Below are positions 6,675-9,786 of a DNA stretch of 9,786 nucleotides, piece by piece; within the stretch, counting starts at the first letter, position 1; the number at the start of each line of letters is the position of its first letter. Both the position numbers and the translations under genes were made by a program. This DNA comes from SIG452 sp045580405 (GTDB lineage: Bacteria; Bacillota; Clostridia; UMGS1840), in the NCBI GenBank assembly GCA_045580405.1, contig JAZNNT010000174.1:1-9786 (forward strand). Reading direction: 5' to 3'. The notes beneath the pieces are model-generated. The model made no database searches and was not told the origin of the DNA. It saw nothing but the letters and a program-made list of their open reading frames with translations.

Positions 6675-7100
6675 ATGAAGAACCGGTTTATGGAGCTTGC
6701 CATAGAAGAAGCAAAAAAAGACAGAAACGAAGTGCCTGTTGGTGCAGTGCTAATCAAAGATAAACAAGTGATTGCCGCTGCCCATAATGAGTGTGTGGCG
6801 CAAAACGGCATCTGCCATGCGGAGCTCCTGGTAATCGAGCGAGGTCTTCAAAAGCTTGGCACTACCTACTTGGAAGACTGCGAATTATATGTGACCAAAG
6901 AGCCTTGCTTAATGTGTTTTGGCGCCACCGTCAATGCCAGAGTGAAGCGGGTATATTTTGGTTGCTATGATGTAAAATACGGTGCTATGGAATATGTGGA
7001 AAAATTGGGTTATCTTCATAAAATTAACCATGTCCCCGAAACTTACGGCGGCATTATGGAAGCTGAATGCAAAACCTTATTGGAGGAATTTTTCCAATGA
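6675..7100 (+). CDS. tadA: tRNA(adenine-34) deaminase TadA-like protein
   Basis: Zinc-dependent cytidine/deoxycytidylate-deaminase-fold enzyme expected to convert A34 to inosine in the anticodon wobble position of tRNA-Arg(ACG). The 141 residues begin with the TadA-like FMELAIEEAKK and VPVGAVLI. Zinc ligands are visible as H48-A-E50 (E50 the proton shuttle) and P-C78-L-M-C81, followed by GATVNARVKRVYFG and the C-terminal AECKTLLEEFF, all typical of TadA. Odd points are ICHAE where most TadA proteins have TAHAE or TGHAE, PCLMC instead of PCPMC, and no C-terminal extension. It could be a related nucleoside deaminase, but the VNAR segment and the C-terminus favour TadA. The start follows AGAGGAG (6657-6663), which lies inside the end of the U32 gene. 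It overlaps the next gene by four bases (ATGA). Confidence 0.88.
   Translation: MKNRFMELAIEEAKKDRNEVPVGAVLIKDKQVIAAAHNECVAQNGICHAELLVIERGLQKLGTTYLEDCELYVTKEPCLMCFGATVNARVKRVYFGCYDVKYGAMEYVEKLGYLHKINHVPETYGGIMEAECKTLLEEFFQ
7082..7086 (+). promoter_or_regulatory. Ribosome binding site deciding the FAD oxidoreductase start
   Basis: GGAGG, inside the end of tadA, lies ten bases before the ATG at 7097. That ATG forms an ATGA overlap with the tadA stop codon. The frame is open to an earlier ATG at 7067, but it lacks such a site and would mean a much longer overlap with tadA. Confidence 0.8.
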
Positions 7101-8662
7101 TTTTTTTAGTAAAAGATATGAAATTTTCCGTTTCATACACAGATGATGCGGCAATTTCTTTTCTAAAAGAAACCTATTTTCCTCGTGGGAAAGTTTCTGT
7201 TTATAAAAAATCGGTAGATGCCCGCAAAAAAGAGGACATCTCATTTGTATATACCTTTTTGGTGGAAAATGATAAAATACCGCCAAAGCTTAAGAAAAAA
7301 ACCGTCCCCTACCAAAAGAAAGAGCTTTCTTTTTCCTTTGGTAACAAAGAACTTCCTCATCGCCCCGTGGTGGTGGGTGCAGGTCCGGGCGGTCTTTTTT
7401 GTGCCTATCTTTTGGCAAAAAACGGCTACGCTCCCATTGTGCTGGAGCGGGGAGAACCCATTGAAGAAAGAGTCAAAACCGTGGACGGCTTCTTTTCGGG
7501 GAACCCTTTAAACAAAGAATCCAACGTGCAATTCGGAGAAGGTGGTGCCGGCGCATTTTCCGATGGAAAGCTCACTACCCGTATCAATGACCCGCTGTCG
7601 GGAGAAGTGGTTCGCTTACTTGCCAAGCACAGTCAGTTACCCCACCTTTCCTATCAGGCAAAGCCTCATATCGGCACAGACAAATTAAGAACCTGCGTAA
7701 AAAGCTTACGGGAAGAAATTATCAAATTAGGCGGCTCTTTTCAATTCCGCTCCCGTTTAACGGATATGGAATTAAAAAATGGAGCGATCACCTCCGTAAC
7801 GGTCAATGATTCCGAAAAAATCCCTGCCTCCGTGGTGGTGTTGGCAACGGGACATAGTGCCAAGGATGTTTACGCTCTCCTGCATCAAAAGGAAATTCCG
7901 TTATCTAAAAAACCCTTTTCTGTGGGTGCCAGAGTGGAGCATTTTCGGGAAACCATTGATAAAATTCAGTACGGCGCTTTTGCCGGACATCCCCATTTGG
8001 GAGCGGCAGACTATCAGGTGTTTCACCACTGTGGCAACGGACACACGGCGTACAGCTTTTGTATGTGTCCCGGCGGTGTGGTAGTGCCCAGCCAGTCGGA
8101 GGAGGAATCCGTTTTGGTCAACGGGATGAGCTATCTTGCCCGTGACGGAAAAAACTCCAACTCCGCCCTCTGTGTGTCGGTATCCCCCGAAGATGTGGGA
8201 GACGGTTTGTTTGACGGACTTCATTTTATTGAAAATCTGGAACAAACGGCGTACCGTATGGCAGGTGCCAATAATCGGGCGCCCTTTACCACCTCCTTTG
8301 ATTTTACCGGGGTAAAACCCCGTCTGACATACCCCGAACCGACTTATTCGCTGGGAGTTTCCGAAGTAAATTTTGAAAAGCTCTTTCCGGCTTTTGTGAC
8401 GGAATCGCTAAAAGAAGGTCTTTTTGCCTTTGAGAAAAAAATGCCCGGTTTTTTGGCAGAAGGATGTGTGTTTACAGGAGTTGAAACAAGAACCTCCTCA
8501 CCGCTACGCATCAATCGAAATGAAGAGCTTCAGTCCGACGGGGCAAAAGGCTTATACCCTTGCGGCGAAGGTGCCGGCTATGCAGGCGGCATTGTGTCGG
8601 CGGCGGTAGATGGCATGAAAATTGCGATAAAAATTATGGAATCTTTTAAACCTCTTGTTTAG
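7097..8662 (+). CDS. FAD-dependent oxidoreductase, COG2509 type
   Basis: A 521-residue flavoprotein of the uncharacterised NAD(P)/FAD-dependent dehydrogenase group (COG2509). Residues 1-90 form a small, lysine-rich N-terminal domain of unknown role. A Rossmann dinucleotide-binding motif follows: VVVGAGPGGLFCAYLLA with GAGPGG at 94-99, ending in the acidic VLERGEP that would contact the FAD ribose. Further family features are NVQFGEGGAGAFSDGKL, the second nucleotide motif VVVLATGHSAKDVY, CPGGVVVPS, and a C-terminal FAD-contact segment LYPCGEGAGYAGGI near 486-499. There is no signal peptide or membrane helix, so it is cytosolic. The substrate and electron acceptor are not known to me. The ATGA overlap with tadA indicates translational coupling, but I see no biochemical reason linking the two. 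The transporter gene starts 17 bases after its stop. The family is secure, the function is not. Confidence 0.93.
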   Translation: MIFLVKDMKFSVSYTDDAAISFLKETYFPRGKVSVYKKSVDARKKEDISFVYTFLVENDKIPPKLKKKTVPYQKKELSFSFGNKELPHRPVVVGAGPGGLFCAYLLAKNGYAPIVLERGEPIEERVKTVDGFFSGNPLNKESNVQFGEGGAGAFSDGKLTTRINDPLSGEVVRLLAKHSQLPHLSYQAKPHIGTDKLRTCVKSLREEIIKLGGSFQFRSRLTDMELKNGAITSVTVNDSEKIPASVVVLATGHSAKDVYALLHQKEIPLSKKPFSVGARVEHFRETIDKIQYGAFAGHPHLGAADYQVFHHCGNGHTAYSFCMCPGGVVVPSQSEEESVLVNGMSYLARDGKNSNSALCVSVSPEDVGDGLFDGLHFIENLEQTAYRMAGANNRAPFTTSFDFTGVKPRLTYPEPTYSLGVSEVNFEKLFPAFVTESLKEGLFAFEKKMPGFLAEGCVFTGVETRTSSPLRINRNEELQSDGAKGLYPCGEGAGYAGGIVSAAVDGMKIAIKIMESFKPLV

Positions 8663-8679
8663 GATAGGTCTATTACAAA

Positions 8680-9546
8680 ATGAAAGCATTATCAACTCTT
8701 ATGATTATTTTAGGAGCCGTATTCTGGGGCATTATCGGACTGTTTGTAAAACACTTAACTCCTTACGGCTTCACCTCGGCAGAGCTTGTGGCACTGCGGT
8801 CATTGGTGACAGCTCTCTCTCTTGTCATGTTACTGCTTCTGACAAGTCCTAAAAAATTAAAAATCAAAATACGGCATTTGTGGTACTTCATCGGCACAGG
8901 TTTTTTCAGTTTTGTCTTTTTTAATTTGTGCTACTTTCAGACAATGAACTATTCTTCGCTGTCGGTGGCGGCGATTCTTTTGTATACGGCTCCCTTTTTT
9001 GTGATGGGAATGTCGTGCATCTTTTTTCGGGAAAAAATTACCCGTGGAAAGCTTTTGGCACTCCTCATGGCATTTATGGGATGCGTGGCGGTATCCGGCG
9101 TTTTGGACGGTGGAGGTAGTATTTCACCGCATGGACTGCTGTGGGGACTTGGTGCAGGCTTTGGCTATGCCCTTTACTCCATTTTTGCCAAATTTGCCCT
9201 GAAAAAATATGACACCTTAACCGTCATCACATACACCTTTGTAATCGCCACGGTGGGTTCATTTTTTTTGATTACACCCTCCCACACGGTGGGTGTGCTA
9301 CAACAGAATCCCCAAAGCATCTGGCTTCTTTTGGTATACGGCATCGTGACGGGAGCTGCCGCTTATTATTGCTACACCAAGGGATTGGAAAATACCCCTC
9401 CTGCAAAAGCATCGGTTATTGCCACGGCAGAGCCGGTGGTTGCCACCTTATGCGGTGCGTTTTGCTTTGGAGAAATCCCATCGGTGTTTGGTATTTTGGG
9501 AATTATTTTAGTAATATTTGCGGTGTTATATTTGCAAAAACAGTAA
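8680..9546 (+). CDS. EamA-domain transporter of the DMT superfamily
   Basis: A 288-residue integral membrane protein with two EamA repeats (about 5-136 and 147-287), giving about ten transmembrane helices, the standard size for this superfamily. Recognisable features are the N-terminal AVFWGIIGLFVK, the AELVALRSLVTAL stretch after helix 1, and the second-repeat signature LENTPPAKASVIATAEPVVATL before the final helices. Members export or import small metabolites, often amino acids or their derivatives; the substrate cannot be read from the sequence. The start is at 8680; the only upstream site is the weak AGGATAGG (8661-8668), which overlaps the stop of the preceding gene, so translation is probably modest or coupled. 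It is the last gene of the likely U32-tadA-FAD-DMT operon and is followed by hairpin structures including a strong terminator. Confidence 0.93.
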   Translation: MKALSTLMIILGAVFWGIIGLFVKHLTPYGFTSAELVALRSLVTALSLVMLLLLTSPKKLKIKIRHLWYFIGTGFFSFVFFNLCYFQTMNYSSLSVAAILLYTAPFFVMGMSCIFFREKITRGKLLALLMAFMGCVAVSGVLDGGGSISPHGLLWGLGAGFGYALYSIFAKFALKKYDTLTVITYTFVIATVGSFFLITPSHTVGVLQQNPQSIWLLLVYGIVTGAAAYYCYTKGLENTPPAKASVIATAEPVVATLCGAFCFGEIPSVFGILGIILVIFAVLYLQKQ

Positions 9547-9550
9547 CCAA

Positions 9551-9580
9551 CCGCGGGACGAGGTAGGCATCGTCCCCTAC
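9551..9580. repeat. Short hairpin repeat after the transporter gene
   Basis: GGGACGA (9555-9561) pairs with TCGTCCC (9570-9576) around an 8-base loop, flanked by CCGC on the left and CTAC on the right. On the minus strand it reads GTAGGGGACGATGCC, continuing to CCCGCGG. From memory, GTAGGGG...CCCGCGG palindromes are common small dispersed repeats in Clostridia. Only one copy is visible here, so the repeat status is inferred. It has no T-run, so it is not a normal terminator. Confidence 0.45.
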
Positions 9581-9614
9581 AAACAATTTTGATATCATAC
9601 AATCATCATACCAA

Positions 9615-9654
9615 ACAAAAAGACGAAATTCTTTATCGAATTTCGTCTTTTTGT
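9615..9654. terminator. Strong bidirectional stem-loop terminator
   Basis: A perfect 17-bp stem pairs 9615-9631 with 9638-9654 around the 6-base loop TTTATC. The core AGACGAAATTC / GAATTTCGTCT is bounded by A5 on the left and T5 on the right, so the hairpin with its U-run works in both directions. On the + strand it would end the U32-tadA-FAD-DMT transcript; on the minus strand it would end any transcript from the promoter-like site at 9755-9783. Confidence 0.85.
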
Positions 9655-9748
9655 ATAACGAAAACCACGCGATAGTGGCGTGGTTCTAAAAAGGTTAACC
9701 GATGAACGAAAACAAAACGGACTTTACAAAAAAGTGATTGTTTTGAAA
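9617..9748 (-). ncRNA. Putative small RNA between a minus-strand promoter and terminator
   Basis: A minus-strand promoter-like site, if active, would start a transcript near 9748 that ends at the bidirectional terminator, about 130 bases in all. In this span three hairpins follow each other: 9713-9718 with 9740-9745 enclosing 9721-9725 with 9731-9735; 9663-9670 with 9678-9685 (8 bp, AACCACGC/GCGTGGTT); and the terminator itself. No minus-strand coding frame of note is present. It matches no RNA family I recognise. All of this is inferred from sequence and may be chance in AT-rich DNA, and the window ends just beyond the -35 element. Confidence 0.35.
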
Positions 9749-9754
9749 GATTGA

Positions 9755-9783
9755 AGTATAGCATAAACAACTATTATTGTAAA
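9755..9783 (-). promoter_or_regulatory. Sigma-A-type promoter candidate reading leftward
   Basis: On the minus strand, TTTACA (-35, 9783-9778) is followed by a 17-base spacer and TATACT (-10, 9760-9755). TG sits one base before the -10, giving an extended -10 (TGCTATACT). Each hexamer matches the consensus at five of six positions with ideal spacing. It points toward the terminator and away from any visible gene. Confidence 0.5.
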
Positions 9784-9786
9784 GCC

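Noticed and set aside
9663..9685. The 8-bp hairpin AACCACGC/GCGTGGTT as a second terminator
   Set aside because: No T-run follows on the + strand within a few bases (the sequence continues CTAAAAAGG). It is kept only as part of the putative small RNA structure.
9702..9737. An 11-codon open frame (MNENKTDFTKK) after AAAAAGG, possibly a leader peptide
   Set aside because: It is too short to support; it lies after a strong terminator with no + strand promoter visible, and overlaps the hairpins of the putative minus-strand RNA. Chance is the simpler explanation.

Overview
The window reads like chromosomal housekeeping DNA from a low-to-mid GC Gram-positive bacterium, most likely an uncultured gut-type member of the Clostridia. 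The evidence is a single-chain (alpha2-type) glycyl-tRNA synthetase, a ThiI without a rhodanese domain, strong AGGAGG-like ribosome binding sites, AT-rich intergenic DNA and standard stop codons. I cannot name a genus from sequence alone. All nine genes lie on the + strand. I see no tRNA, rRNA, CRISPR array, transposase, phage gene or toxin gene.

Layout. (1) 1-477: the 3' part of rsmE (16S rRNA m3U1498 methyltransferase), cut by the window edge. (2) 523-1041: an unrecognised four-helix membrane protein. (3) 1087-2460: glyQS, followed by a good stem-loop terminator (2482-2515). (4) 2572-3096: a second unrecognised membrane protein. (5) 3109-4281: thiI, whose ribosome binding site overlaps the stop codon of gene 4. 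(6) 4282-4607: a 326-base gene-free stretch that looks like a degraded or dispersed repeat element with an A/T-rich hairpin at one end. (7) 4608-6671: a large U32-family protein (RlhA-like architecture), then tadA (6675-7100), a COG2509-type FAD oxidoreductase (7097-8662) and an EamA/DMT transporter (8680-9546). These four are spaced or overlapped like one operon. (8) 9547-9786: a short hairpin repeat, a strong bidirectional terminator and, on the minus strand, a promoter-like sequence that together outline a possible small RNA.

Theme. Five of the nine products act, or probably act, on RNA used in translation: RsmE on 16S rRNA, GlyQS on tRNA-Gly charging, ThiI on s4U8 in tRNA, TadA on inosine-34 in tRNA, and the U32 protein probably as an RNA hydroxylase of the RlhA/TrhP group. 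The FAD protein and the transporter have no visible link to this beyond co-transcription.

I did not find a convincing undescribed defence, mobile or secretion system. The items most worth a second look are the tandem-duplicated U32 protein with a second cysteine cluster, the putative minus-strand small RNA at the right end, the intergenic repeat at 4282-4607, and the two uncharacterised membrane proteins flanking glyQS.
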